From NCBI GenBank assembly GCA_024276955.1, contig JAJRWE010000044.1, forward strand, positions 1-52,972: a stretch of 52,972 nt of DNA, read 5' to 3'. This document shows, piece by piece, positions 44,409-52,769 of this stretch (its first letter is position 1; each line of letters begins with the position of its first letter). A program made the position numbers and the translations under genes. This DNA comes from Gammaproteobacteria bacterium. Lineage in GTDB: Bacteria; Pseudomonadota; Gammaproteobacteria; SZUA-152. The notes beneath the pieces are model-generated. The model was not told the DNA's origin. It ran no database searches and was given only the letters and a program-made list of their open reading frames with translations.

Positions 44409-45560
44409 ATGGCGATCTATCTGGATCACAACGCGACCACCGCGCTCGACGAGCGCGTGTTGCAGGCCATGCTGCCGTATCTGCGCGAGGAATACGGCAA
44501 CCCGTCCAGCCTCCACCAGCCGGGCCGCCGCGCCCGCGCGGCGCTGGACACGGCCCGCGAACAGGTAGCGGTGCTGGTCAACGCACACCCCTCGCAAGTG
44601 GTATTTACCAGCGGTGGCACCGAGGCCAATAATCTGGCCCTCAAGGGCGTGGCCGCGCACCGCGCCCCCGGTCTGCTGGCGCTGAGTGCCGCCGAGCACG
44701 CCTCGGTGATGGCTCCGGCGCAGGTTTTGGCCCGTCAGGGCTGGCAGCTGGAGCAGGTGGCGCTGGATGGCAGCGGCCGGCTGGATGGCGATTCGCTGCA
44801 GAGCGTTTTTGACAGTTGCCCGGCCCTGCTGGCGCTGATGATGGCCAATAATGAGACCGGTGTGCTGTTCGACGTCGCCGGCGTGGCAGCGGCGATCCGC
44901 GAGGCAGACACGGTACTGTTGGTCGACGCGGTGCAGGCAGTGGGTAAGCTGCCGGTTGATTTTGCCGCCAGCGGCGCCCATTTAATGAGTCTGTCGGCGC
45001 ACAAGATCTATGGCCCCAAGGGCATCGGTGCGCTGATTGTCGACAAGGCGCTGGACATCGAGCCGCTGCTGCACGGTGGCGGACAGGAAAAGGGCCGCCG
45101 CGCCGGCACCGAGAATGTCGCCGCCATCGCCGGTTTCGGCAAAGCGGCGGAGCTGGCGTTGGCCGAGTTGCAGCAGCGGCGTACACACATGCGCGAACTG
45201 CAGCGGCACCTGGAGCAGCGCCTGCGGGCGGAGATACCGAAGATTGTGCTGTTTGGCGCGGAGGCGGAACGCCTGCCGAACACCACCTATTTCGCCATTC
45301 CTGGTATCGATGGCGAGACCCTGCTCGGGACCCTCGACCAGGCCGGGATGGCGGTGGCCAGCGGCTCCGCCTGCGGCAGCGGCGACGTCGAGCCCAGTCA
45401 TGTGCTGTTGGCCATGGGCGTGGACCGCACCCTGGCCAGTGCCGCGATACGCGCCAGCCTGGGCAAGGATTCACGCCGCGAGGAGATCGACACCTTCGTC
45501 GACCGGCTCAAGGCGCAGATGAAGACATTACAGAGTTTCGGCTCTCTGGCCTGTGCCTGA
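44409..45560 (+). CDS. Second cysteine desulfurase (NifS/IscS-like) of the isc operon
   Basis: It has 383 residues, 22 bp after iscR. PLP-enzyme motifs are intact: MAIYLDHNATTALDERV, SGGTEANNLALKGV, the stacking His in SAAEHASV, the pyridine-binding Asp in LLVDAVQAVGKLPVDF, the PLP Lys in [29 protein letters not shown] and the persulfide Cys in ASGSACGSGDVEPSHVLLAMG. It shares the IscS fold but is clearly diverged from the downstream iscS. Operons with an extra nifS-like gene before iscS occur in some gammaproteobacteria. Because the neighbouring IscS has a damaged PLP site, this copy may be the main sulfur donor here; that is inference. Confidence 0.9.
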   Translation: MAIYLDHNATTALDERVLQAMLPYLREEYGNPSSLHQPGRRARAALDTAREQVAVLVNAHPSQVVFTSGGTEANNLALKGVAAHRAPGLLALSAAEHASVMAPAQVLARQGWQLEQVALDGSGRLDGDSLQSVFDSCPALLALMMANNETGVLFDVAGVAAAIREADTVLLVDAVQAVGKLPVDFAASGAHLMSLSAHKIYGPKGIGALIVDKALDIEPLLHGGGQEKGRRAGTENVAAIAGFGKAAELALAELQQRRTHMRELQRHLEQRLRAEIPKIVLFGAEAERLPNTTYFAIPGIDGETLLGTLDQAGMAVASGSACGSGDVEPSHVLLAMGVDRTLASAAIRASLGKDSRREEIDTFVDRLKAQMKTLQSFGSLACA

Positions 45561-45611
45561 GTTGCCGTCGACAAACGAAATTGCAGGCTATTGCAGGATC
45601 AAGGGGTACCG

Positions 45612-46838
45612 ATGAGTAGTACAAGAAAGCGTCCTATCTACATGGATTACGCGGCCACCACGCCGATGGATCCGCGCGTCGCCGAAAAGCTGAACCAGTT
45701 TCTGACCCCGGACGGCGAGTTCGGCAACCCGGCCTCACGTTCTCATGTCTATGGCTGGCACGCCGAAGAGGCCGTGGAGACGGCGCGCAAGCAGGTTGCC
45801 GATCTGGTCAATGCCAACCCCAAAGAGATCGTCTGGACCTCCGGTGCCACCGAGTCCGATAACCTGGCCATCAAGGGCGTGGCGCATTTCCATGTCAAAA
45901 AGGGCAAGCACATCGTCACCAGCAAGACCGAGCACAAGGCGGTGCTGGACAGCTGCCGCCAGCTGGAGCGCGAAGGCTTCGAGGTCACCTATCTCGATCC
46001 CGAGCCCAACGGCCTCATCGACCTGGGCAAGCTGGAGGCGGCACTGCGCGACGACACCATCCTGGTGTCCATCATGCATGTCAACAACGAGCTGGGGATT
46101 ATTCAGGACATCGCCGCCATCGGCGAGCTGACGCGCGCGCGCAAGATCCTGTTTCATGTCTACGCCGCACAAAGCGCCGGCAAGCTGCCCATCGACCTGT
46201 CGACCCTGAAGGTGGATCTGATGTCCTTCTCCGGGCACAAGATATACGGCCCCAAGGGCATCGGCGCCCTCTATGTGCGCCGTAAGCCGCGCGTGCGCCT
46301 GGAGGCGCAGATGCACGGCGGTGGCCACGAGCGCGGCATGCGTTCCGGTACCCTGGCCACCCACCAGATCGCCGCCATGGGTGAGGCCTTTCGTATAGCC
46401 AATGAGGAGATGGCGGCCGAGCAGGCCCGTCTCAGCGCCCTGCGTGATCGCCTGTATAATGGCCTCAAGGATATGGAAGAGGTCTACGTCAATGGCGACC
46501 TTGAGCATGGCGTGCCCAATGTGCTCAATATCAGTTTCAATTTTGTCGAGGGTGAATCGCTGATCATGGCGCTGAAGGATTTGGCGGTGTCGTCCGGTTC
46601 CGCCTGCACCTCGGCCAGCCTGGAGCCGTCCTACGTGTTGCGCGCCCTGGGCCGCAGTGACGAGCTGGCGCACAGTTCCATCCGCTTCAGCATCGGCCGC
46701 TTTACCACCGAGGAAGAGGTCGACGACACCATAGAATACGTGCGCGGGGCCATCGGCAAGCTGCGCGAACTGTCCCCGCTGTGGGACATGTACAAAGACG
46801 GCATCGGCCTGTCGCAGGTCAAATGGGCGGCGCACTAG
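45612..46838 (+). CDS. iscS: Cysteine desulfurase IscS with Tyr in place of the PLP-binding Asp
   Basis: It has 408 residues from ATG 45612 (GGGG TACCG upstream); [49 protein letters not shown] is canonical IscS. His in [14 protein letters not shown] Lys in [12 protein letters not shown] and active-site Cys in [21 protein letters not shown] are present. At residue 184 the family HVDA(A/T)QS reads HVYAAQS: codon TAC (46161-46163) where GAC is expected. This Asp binds the PLP pyridine nitrogen and is nearly invariant. The change is a single G-to-T difference, so it is either a sequencing error or a real inactivating or modifying mutation. Confidence 0.95.
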   Translation: MSSTRKRPIYMDYAATTPMDPRVAEKLNQFLTPDGEFGNPASRSHVYGWHAEEAVETARKQVADLVNANPKEIVWTSGATESDNLAIKGVAHFHVKKGKHIVTSKTEHKAVLDSCRQLEREGFEVTYLDPEPNGLIDLGKLEAALRDDTILVSIMHVNNELGIIQDIAAIGELTRARKILFHVYAAQSAGKLPIDLSTLKVDLMSFSGHKIYGPKGIGALYVRRKPRVRLEAQMHGGGHERGMRSGTLATHQIAAMGEAFRIANEEMAAEQARLSALRDRLYNGLKDMEEVYVNGDLEHGVPNVLNISFNFVEGESLIMALKDLAVSSGSACTSASLEPSYVLRALGRSDELAHSSIRFSIGRFTTEEEVDDTIEYVRGAIGKLRELSPLWDMYKDGIGLSQVKWAAH

Positions 46839-46910
46839 TGACATGACACTGGGGCCTTTCCCCGGCACTCCGCAAGCCGCGCAAACGAACAGATAGAGAG
46901 GTAAGACATC

Positions 46911-47321
46911 ATGGCATACAGTGACAAGGTCCTGGACCATTACGAAAATCCCCGCAACGTCGGCAACATGGATGCCGAGGATGAGAACGTCGGTACCGGC
47001 ATGGTGGGTGCGCCTGCCTGCGGCGATGTGATGCGCCTGCAGATCAAGGTCAACGATGAGGGCGTCATCGAGGACGCGCGCTTCAAGACCTACGGCTGCG
47101 GTTCGGCCATCGCCTCCAGCTCCCTGCTCACCGAGTGGGTGAAGGGCAAGACCCTGGATGAGGCCGGCAAGATCAAGAACACCGAGCTGGCCGAAGAGTT
47201 GGCCCTGCCGCCGGTGAAGATCCACTGCTCGGTGCTGGCCGAGGACGCCATCAAGGCGGCTATTGATTACTTCCGTGGCAAGCAGGGTGGCAAACAGGGC
47301 GACAAGGCCGAGTCGGCCTGA
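46911..47321 (+). CDS. iscU: Iron-sulfur cluster scaffold IscU
   Basis: It has 136 residues. It assembles [2Fe-2S]/[4Fe-4S] clusters on three conserved cysteines: C37 (GAPACGDVM), C63 ([12 protein letters not shown]) and C106 ([12 protein letters not shown]), with LPPVK, the HscA recognition motif, just before C106. The C-terminal tail [15 protein letters not shown] is slightly extended. It is 72 bp after iscS. Confidence 0.97.
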   Translation: MAYSDKVLDHYENPRNVGNMDAEDENVGTGMVGAPACGDVMRLQIKVNDEGVIEDARFKTYGCGSAIASSSLLTEWVKGKTLDEAGKIKNTELAEELALPPVKIHCSVLAEDAIKAAIDYFRGKQGGKQGDKAESA

Positions 47322-47335
47322 GGCGGCAAGCAGCT

Positions 47336-47659
47336 ATGGCAATTACACTGACCGACGCCGCCGCCGCGCGTATCAAGGCTTTTCTCGAAAACCGCGGCAG
47401 CGGCTGTGGCCTGCGCCTGGGGGTGAAGACCAGCGGCTGCTCCGGCATGGCCTACGTGCTGGAATTCGCCGACCAGGCCGAGACGGAAGACGCGGTGTTC
47501 GAGGATAGAGGCGTGAAGATCATCATCGACCCCAAGAGCCTGGTGTATCTTGACGGCACCGAGCTGGACTACGCCAAAGAGGGGCTGAATGAAGGCTTCA
47601 AGTTCAATAACCCGAACGTCAAGGACAGCTGCGGCTGCGGCGAAAGCTTTACCGTTTGA
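47336..47659 (+). CDS. iscA: A-type Fe-S carrier IscA
   Basis: It has 107 residues, [107 protein letters not shown], with the three family cysteines in GCSG and CGCG. It transfers clusters to apoproteins. Its stop overlaps the hscB start (TGATG). Confidence 0.97.
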   Translation: MAITLTDAAAARIKAFLENRGSGCGLRLGVKTSGCSGMAYVLEFADQAETEDAVFEDRGVKIIIDPKSLVYLDGTELDYAKEGLNEGFKFNNPNVKDSCGCGESFTV

Positions 47660-48204
47660 TGCAATCCGGCGATCTTATTAGCGACTACTTCGAGTTATTC
47701 GCCCTGCCGGTGTCCTTCGATATCGACGGCGCGGCACTCTCCGAACGTTACCGCGAACTGCAGCGCGCTGTGCACCCGGATAGGTTCGTCAATGCCGCGG
47801 ATGCCGAGCGGCGCCTGTCCATGCAGCTGGCCACGCGTGTCAACGAGGGTTTTCGGACGCTGAAAGATCCGCTGGCGCGCGCCCGCTATCTGCTCGAACT
47901 CAAGGGCGTTGCCCTCGACGACACCGACACGCGCCTCGACGGTGGCTTCCTGATGCAGCAGATGGAGCTGCGAGAGCGCATGGACGCGATGAAAGGCGCG
48001 GCCGATGCCGAGCAGCGTCTGCACAGGCTGCGCGACGACATCCGCACGCTGGAGCGCCAGCTGATGGACGAGCTGTCCTCGCTGTTCGCCGACGGCTCGC
48101 CGCAGGCCCTGCAGCAGGCGCGCGATGCGAGCCGAAAATTACAGTTTTTCCACCGTCTCGGCGAAGAGCTGGCCCAGTTGGAAGACGAACTGGCCATGTC
48201 CTGA
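47659..48204 (+). CDS. hscB: Fe-S co-chaperone HscB
   Basis: It has 181 residues from ATG 47659. The N-terminal J domain YFELFALPVSFDIDGAALSERYRELQRAVHPDRFVNAADAERRLSMQLATRVNEGFRTLKDPLARARYLLEL contains the HPD tripeptide. The C-terminal helical IscU-binding domain (FLMQQMELRERMDAMKGA...) follows. It recruits IscU to HscA. Confidence 0.96.
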   Translation: MQSGDLISDYFELFALPVSFDIDGAALSERYRELQRAVHPDRFVNAADAERRLSMQLATRVNEGFRTLKDPLARARYLLELKGVALDDTDTRLDGGFLMQQMELRERMDAMKGAADAEQRLHRLRDDIRTLERQLMDELSSLFADGSPQALQQARDASRKLQFFHRLGEELAQLEDELAMS

Positions 48205-48267
48205 GCCACGGCGCTTTTTCTGACGACAAGCTTTCGCCAACAACCAGCCGATAAATTTGTAAACACT

Positions 48268-50148
48268 ATGGCCTTATTGCAAATCAGTGAGCCGGGACAG
48301 ACCGCCGCCCCGCATCAGCACAAGCTGGCGGCCGGTATCGACCTTGGCACCACCAACTCCCTCGTCGCCACCGTGCGCAGCGGTCTGGCGGAAACCCTGC
48401 CGGACGAGAATGGCAACCACCTGCTGCCGTCCGTGGTGCGCTATCGCCTCGGCCTGCCGCCGCAGGTGGGCGAAGAGGCGAAGGCGGCGCTGATTAAGGA
48501 TCCGCACAACACCATCAGCTCTGTAAAACGCTTTATGGGCCGCGGCCTGGCGGATATTTGCAAGGGCTGCAGCTGCTCCGAGTACGAATTTGCGGAGAGT
48601 GCCGAGAGTGAATCCACGGTGCCACGCATCCGCACCGTGGCCGGCGACATCAGCCCGGTGGAGGCCTCGGCGGAAATCCTCAAGACCCTCAAGGCGCGCG
48701 CGGAAAAGACCCTTGGCGGCGAGCTCACCGGCGTGGTGATCACCGTGCCGGCCTATTTCGACGACGCCCAACGTCAGGCCACCAAGGATGCCGCGCAGCT
48801 GGCCGGTCTCAATGTGTTGCGCCTGCTCAACGAACCCACCGCGGCCGCCGTGGCCTATGGTTTGGATCGCGATTCCGAAGGCATACACGTGGTCTACGAC
48901 CTGGGCGGCGGCACCTTTGATATCTCCATCCTGCGCCTCAACCGTGGCGTGTTTGAGGTCATGTCCACCGCCGGCAACACCGCCCTCGGTGGTGACGATT
49001 TCGATCGTGCCATCGCCCAGTGGCTGGCACAGCAGGCGGGTTTGGGCGATGACATTTCCGTGCGCAAGATGCGCGCCGTGCGTGCCGAGGCCTGCCGTGC
49101 CAAGGAGGCCTTGTCCGATGTCGAGTCGGTGACGGTCTCGGTGGCCGTCAAGGATGGCGAGGTCTGGCGCGGCGAATTGAACCGCGAGCAGCTCAATGCA
49201 CTGATCGACCCGCTGATTCAGAAGACGCTCTCACCCTGCCGCCGCGCCCTGCGCGATGCCGGTATCGACCTCGACGAGATCGAGGATGTGGTAATGGTCG
49301 GCGGCTCCACCCGCTCGCCGCGGGTACGCGAACGGGTGGGTGAATTCTTTCACTGCGACGTGCTGGTGGACATCGACCCGGACAAGGTGGTGGCCGTCGG
49401 CGCCGCCATCCAGGCCGACGTACTGGCGGGCAACAAGCCCGACGACGAGATGCTGCTGCTGGACGTGATCCCGCTGTCACTGGGCATCGAGACCATGGGC
49501 GGCCTGGTGGAGAAGGTGATCCCGCGCAACGCCACCATTCCCTGCGCCAAGGCGCAGGATTTTACCACCTTCAAGGACGGCCAGACCGCCCTCGCCGTGC
49601 ACGTGGTGCAGGGCGAACGCGAGTTGGTCAGCGATTGCCGCTCGCTGGCGCGCTTCGAGCTGCGCGGTATCCCGCCCATGGCCGCCGGCGCGGCACGCAT
49701 TCGCGTCACCTTTCAGGTGGATGCCGACGGCCTGCTCTCCGTCACCGCCCGCGAGCAGGCCTCCGGCGTTGAGAGCAGCGTGCAGGTCAAGCCGTCCTAT
49801 GGCCTCTCGGATCGCGAGATCGAACAGATGCTGCGTGACTCCATGGCCCACGCCGAAGAGGACGTCGCTGCGCGCAATCTGCGCGAGACGCAGGTGGAGG
49901 CCAGGCGCGCCATCGAGGCCGTGGAATCGGCCCTGGCCACCGATGCCGGCCTGCTCAGTGTCGACGAGCGCATGCGTCTCGATGCCGCCCTCGAAGATCT
50001 GCGCGCCAAGGCCGAAGGCGGTGACTATTTAAAGATCAAACAGGCCATCGAGGCCCTGAATGCCGCCAGTGACGACTTCGCCGCGCGCCGCATGGATGCC
50101 GGTATCCAGGCCGCGATGGCGGGTCACAAACTGGAGGAATTCAGCTGA
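48268..50148 (+). CDS. hscA: Fe-S chaperone HscA (Hsp70 family)
   Basis: It has 626 residues. The Hsp70 phosphate-1 motif is [16 protein letters not shown], followed by [35 protein letters not shown] and [17 protein letters not shown]. The substrate-binding domain contains the IscU-peptide-binding region. The length and divergent linker identify HscA rather than DnaK. It drives cluster release from IscU with HscB. Confidence 0.96.
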   Translation: MALLQISEPGQTAAPHQHKLAAGIDLGTTNSLVATVRSGLAETLPDENGNHLLPSVVRYRLGLPPQVGEEAKAALIKDPHNTISSVKRFMGRGLADICKGCSCSEYEFAESAESESTVPRIRTVAGDISPVEASAEILKTLKARAEKTLGGELTGVVITVPAYFDDAQRQATKDAAQLAGLNVLRLLNEPTAAAVAYGLDRDSEGIHVVYDLGGGTFDISILRLNRGVFEVMSTAGNTALGGDDFDRAIAQWLAQQAGLGDDISVRKMRAVRAEACRAKEALSDVESVTVSVAVKDGEVWRGELNREQLNALIDPLIQKTLSPCRRALRDAGIDLDEIEDVVMVGGSTRSPRVRERVGEFFHCDVLVDIDPDKVVAVGAAIQADVLAGNKPDDEMLLLDVIPLSLGIETMGGLVEKVIPRNATIPCAKAQDFTTFKDGQTALAVHVVQGERELVSDCRSLARFELRGIPPMAAGAARIRVTFQVDADGLLSVTAREQASGVESSVQVKPSYGLSDREIEQMLRDSMAHAEEDVAARNLRETQVEARRAIEAVESALATDAGLLSVDERMRLDAALEDLRAKAEGGDYLKIKQAIEALNAASDDFAARRMDAGIQAAMAGHKLEEFS

Positions 50149-50166
50149 GTAAACGCTGAGAGAACC

Positions 50167-50505
50167 ATGCCAAAAATTATTTTCCTGCCCCACGAAGAAA
50201 TCTGCCCCGAGGGCGCCGTCATCGAGGCCGAGCCGGGCACCACCATCTGTGACGCCGCGCTGGCCAACGGCATCGAGATCGAGCACGCCTGCGAGAAATC
50301 CTGCGCCTGCACCACCTGTCACGTCGTCGTGCGCGAGGGCTTCGATTCCCTGCCCGAGGCCAGCGAAGACGAAGAAGACATGCTCGACAAGGCCTGGGGC
50401 CTGGAGCCGGATTCCCGTCTCAGTTGCCAAGCTGTGGTGGACGACAAAGACCTGGTGGTGGAGATTCCCAAATACACCATCAACATGGTGTCCGAGAGTC
50501 ATTGA
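50167..50505 (+). CDS. fdx: ISC-type [2Fe-2S] ferredoxin
   Basis: It has 112 residues, MPKIIFLPHEEICPEGAVIEAEPGTTICDAALANGIEIEHACEKSCACTTCHVVVREGFDSLPEASEDEEDMLDKAWGLEPDSRLSCQAVVDDKDLVVEIPKYTINMVSESH. The ligand cysteines are in ACEKSCACTTC and LSCQ. It supplies electrons for cluster assembly. The stop overlaps the iscX start (TGATG). Confidence 0.97.
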   Translation: MPKIIFLPHEEICPEGAVIEAEPGTTICDAALANGIEIEHACEKSCACTTCHVVVREGFDSLPEASEDEEDMLDKAWGLEPDSRLSCQAVVDDKDLVVEIPKYTINMVSESH

Positions 50506-50702
50506 TGGAGTGGGTCGACTCATTGGAGATCGCCATTGCCCTCGATGAGGCGCATCCCGGGGCCAATCCCTTGCAAGTAAATTTTGTCGAGCTGCGCGAG
50601 TGGGTGCTGGCGCTGAATGGGTTCGATGATGATCCCGAACACAGTGGCGAGCGTATCCTCGAAGCGATCCAGATGGCCTGGATCGAGGAGCGGGAAGACT
50701 GA
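50505..50702 (+). CDS. iscX: Fe-S assembly protein IscX
   Basis: It has 65 residues, MEWVDSLEIAIALDEAHPGANPLQVNFVELREWVLALNGFDDDPEHSGERILEAIQMAWIEERED, acidic as usual. It binds IscS and iron and tunes desulfurase activity. It is the last gene of the operon, before the terminator at 50736. Confidence 0.95.
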   Translation: MEWVDSLEIAIALDEAHPGANPLQVNFVELREWVLALNGFDDDPEHSGERILEAIQMAWIEERED

Positions 50703-50735
50703 GCTTTTTCCCTCCGGAATTTTTCTGTTTATGAG

Positions 50736-50767
50736 AAAGGGGTGCTCCGTTTGGGACACCCTTTTTT
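50736..50767 (+). terminator. Rho-independent terminator of the isc operon
   Basis: AAAGGGGTG pairs with CACCCTTTT (one G-T pair) through an inner TCC/GGA step and a GTTT loop, and runs into TTTTTT. Confidence 0.85.
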
Positions 50768-50782
50768 CGTTTTGCAGGGAGG

Positions 50783-50945
50783 GGGCGGGAATCAATGCCA
50801 TTAAGTTAAGCCTGACGTCTACTTGTTGTAGGTTGGTGGTGAGCTTGCGAACCCCAACATTGTTGATTTCGTTGGGGTTCCTGCGTCACCACCAACCTAC
50901 AAAACCCTCGTTATTTTGTTAACTTAATGGCATTAGGGCGGGAAT
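50783..50945. mobile_element. MITE with 16-bp perfect terminal repeats and 10-bp target duplication
   Basis: AATGCCATTAAGTTAA (50794-50809) is exactly inverted at 50919-50934. One unpaired base lies outside each end, then GGGCGGGAAT occurs as a direct repeat at 50783-50792 and 50936-50945. Inside are further inverted arms (TGTAGGTTGGTGGTGA and its complement; AACCCCAACA/TTGGGGTT). There is no ORF. Size, TIRs and TSD identify a non-autonomous DNA transposon. Confidence 0.92.
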
Positions 50946-51156
50946 GGGTTGGTGCAGGTGATGTTGTACTGATCATTTCCGGCGCGTTGTACACGGTTTT
51001 TTTCGCTCCCCGGCCTTCAAAAACGGGTCTATGCAAGCAACCAGATACCGAATACCGTTTCGGTGATCGGCAGCGGCATCGGTAACCCGGCCTTCTCATT
51101 GACATAATTCGAATAGACTCGCATTCTGGTTTGTATTGAGTGATGAGGTGTATGCC
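50946..51156. other. Leader region of the truncated Phd antitoxin
   Basis: Between the MITE and the phd fragment I see no gene. A plausible promoter is TTGACA (51099-51104), 17 bp, CATTCT (51122-51127), leading to the antitoxin fragment. Confidence 0.45.
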
Positions 51157-51249
51157 ATGCTGAAAGAGGTTGATTCTTACGACGCAAAAACCAAATTGCC
51201 AGAAATTCTACGCCGGGTTCGGGGTTCGGGGTTAGGGATGTGGAAATAA
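51157..51249 (+). pseudogene. Truncated Phd/YefM-type antitoxin N-terminus
   Basis: It has 30 codons, MLKEVDSYDAKTKLPEILRRVRGSGLGMWK. The part EVDSYDAKTKLPEILRRV is the typical Phd/YefM start (SYDAK-LPE-LRRV). A good SD (GAGGTG) lies 6 bp before the ATG and a promoter-like pair lies upstream. The frame then enters a GGTTCGGGGTTCGGGG repeat and stops, 6 bp from the end of the integrase gene. The rest of the antitoxin and any toxin are missing. Confidence 0.65.
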
Positions 51250-51255
51250 TGTATT

Positions 51256-52254
51256 TCAATCTGGCAGCCCGTCTAACGGGCTTTGAAGGCTATCAATATT
51301 CCGTTTCATGACATGAGTATAGATCTCGGTGGTTTTAACATCGGCATGGCCCATCAATGTTTGAAGCACCCGGATATTAACGCCATTTTCCAGCATATGA
51401 GTCGCGAAACTATGGCGCAGAGTATGGCAGCTAACGCGTTTTAAAATATCTGCGTGACCAGCTGCAAGTTTGACCGCTTTTTGCAGACCCGATTCCAGAA
51501 CATGATGCCGCATCTCACGACCGGATCTTGGATCTATTGACCTTTTTTTAGCAGGGAAGAGATACTGCCAAACCGCTTCTCTATCAGCATGAGGATATTT
51601 TCGGGCCAGGGCCTCTGGCAGATAAACCTGGCCGAAACCCTCTTCAAGATCTCTGTGATGGCGTTTAATAACATGGTCAACCTGAGCTTGAAGCGCAGCG
51701 CGGATATTTTTCGGTAGGATGGTCGTCCTGTCCTTGCCGCCCTTACCACCGCGGATGAAAATCTTATCATGGCCAAAATCTATGTCCTGGATACGTAACC
51801 TGATACATTCCATAAGACGCAGGCCGCCGCCGTAAAGAATTTTTGCCATCAATGCATGTGTACCATGCATCAACCGAAGCAGTTGTTGAACCTCTTCCTG
51901 AGTCAGTACGGTTGGTGGACGTTGCTGCCGTTTTGAACGGACAGGGGCGATTTTGTCATCAAGAGGTTTATGGAGAACTTCCCGATAAAGAAAAACAATC
52001 GCATTAAGCGCTTGGCGCTGGGTAGAAGCTGACACTTTACCCACAGTGGCAAGATTGGATAAAAACCGTTCGACATGCTGTGAACCGAATTCTTTTGGGT
52101 GTATCTTTCCACCGTGGAAGCGGATATAACGCAGTATCCACTGGCAGTAAGACTGCTCGGTGCGGTATGCGTAATGATGATAACGCAGTACCTCCCGGAC
52201 TTGATCCATCAGCTTCAGGGAAGGGTTGGGGCGGAATTTTGGGTTGCTTTCCAT
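51256..52254 (-). CDS. intI: Integron integrase IntI
   Basis: It has 332 residues from ATG 52254 (AAGGTG upstream on the minus strand); an upstream frame to 52293 is less likely. Tyrosine-recombinase motifs: Arg in ILYGGGLRLMECIRLRIQDIDF, Lys in GGKGGKDRTTILP, His-x-x-Arg in SCHTLRHSFATHMLENGVNIRVLQTLMGHADVKTTEIYTHV. Between them is the extra region unique to integron integrases, EAVWQYLFPAKKRSIDPRSGREMRHHVLESGLQKAVKLA. It recombines attI with attC sites. Its orientation places attI and cassettes to the right, where a partial attC is visible. Confidence 0.95.
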   Translation of the reverse strand: MESNPKFRPNPSLKLMDQVREVLRYHHYAYRTEQSYCQWILRYIRFHGGKIHPKEFGSQHVERFLSNLATVGKVSASTQRQALNAIVFLYREVLHKPLDDKIAPVRSKRQQRPPTVLTQEEVQQLLRLMHGTHALMAKILYGGGLRLMECIRLRIQDIDFGHDKIFIRGGKGGKDRTTILPKNIRAALQAQVDHVIKRHHRDLEEGFGQVYLPEALARKYPHADREAVWQYLFPAKKRSIDPRSGREMRHHVLESGLQKAVKLAAGHADILKRVSCHTLRHSFATHMLENGVNIRVLQTLMGHADVKTTEIYTHVMKRNIDSLQSPLDGLPD

Positions 52255-52769
52255 TGTGCGCACCTTAATACCACAATAAGTGGAAAATACCAAAGCAAAG
52301 ACAATAAATGGATAAGATTTTCCAGGTTTTGTGGTTCAATAGTAAGGATAACTGGAATATTATCCCTCTATAGGGAGTGATATGGTGGAAAATATTCCAG
52401 TTATTGCTCTGTTAGAATTACGTGAATCCGTTGTAAAAATTGAGAGTGTTTAGGGTTTGAAAAACGTTCAATCTCAAACATTTTTAGGGCGTTTAATTTG
52501 GCGTTTAGGCGTTCCAAATTAGGTTCAGAAAGTGTGGTTATATTTTTTGGTTCACAAGGTTTTTAAACTCAGAAGTTTATCGGCATTGTAGGCGCGTCAA
52601 ATCTCATCAATGATTAAAGACGGATTTCTGATGGGGGGTTAAGTTTCGTAATGCAAAATATTATCCGCTCCGAAAGCTCTATAAAAAAACCTTAAACCTT
52701 GTAATTCGCCTGAATTCTTTAGCTTTATAATGGGTTAAAAATCAACAAACAATCTGAGGTTTGGGCGCG
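52255..52769. other. intI upstream region, expected to hold attI and promoters; no gene
   Basis: About 515 bp of AT-rich DNA without a gene. Contents: a perfect 14-bp inverted repeat (52348-52361/52391-52404), a 7-bp repeat AATTTGG/CCAAATT near 52496-52522, and two matches to the integron core consensus GTTRRRY (52638-52644, 52769-52775). I see no LexA box. Confidence 0.5.
52348..52404. promoter_or_regulatory. Perfect 14-bp inverted repeat upstream of intI
   Basis: ATAACTGGAATATT (52348-52361) and AATATTCCAGTTAT (52391-52404) are exact complements, with a smaller TCCCT/AGGGA repeat between them. It lies about 95-150 bp before the intI start. It may be an operator or part of attI. Confidence 0.55.

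Noticed and set aside
44641..45474. 277-residue Arg/Pro-rich minus-strand frame
   Set aside because: It lies opposite the intact second desulfurase; composition is that of a GC-rich shadow frame.
45735..47225. 496-residue minus-strand frame opposite iscS and iscU
   Set aside because: It spans two well-supported genes on the other strand and has shadow composition (His, Gln, Ala).
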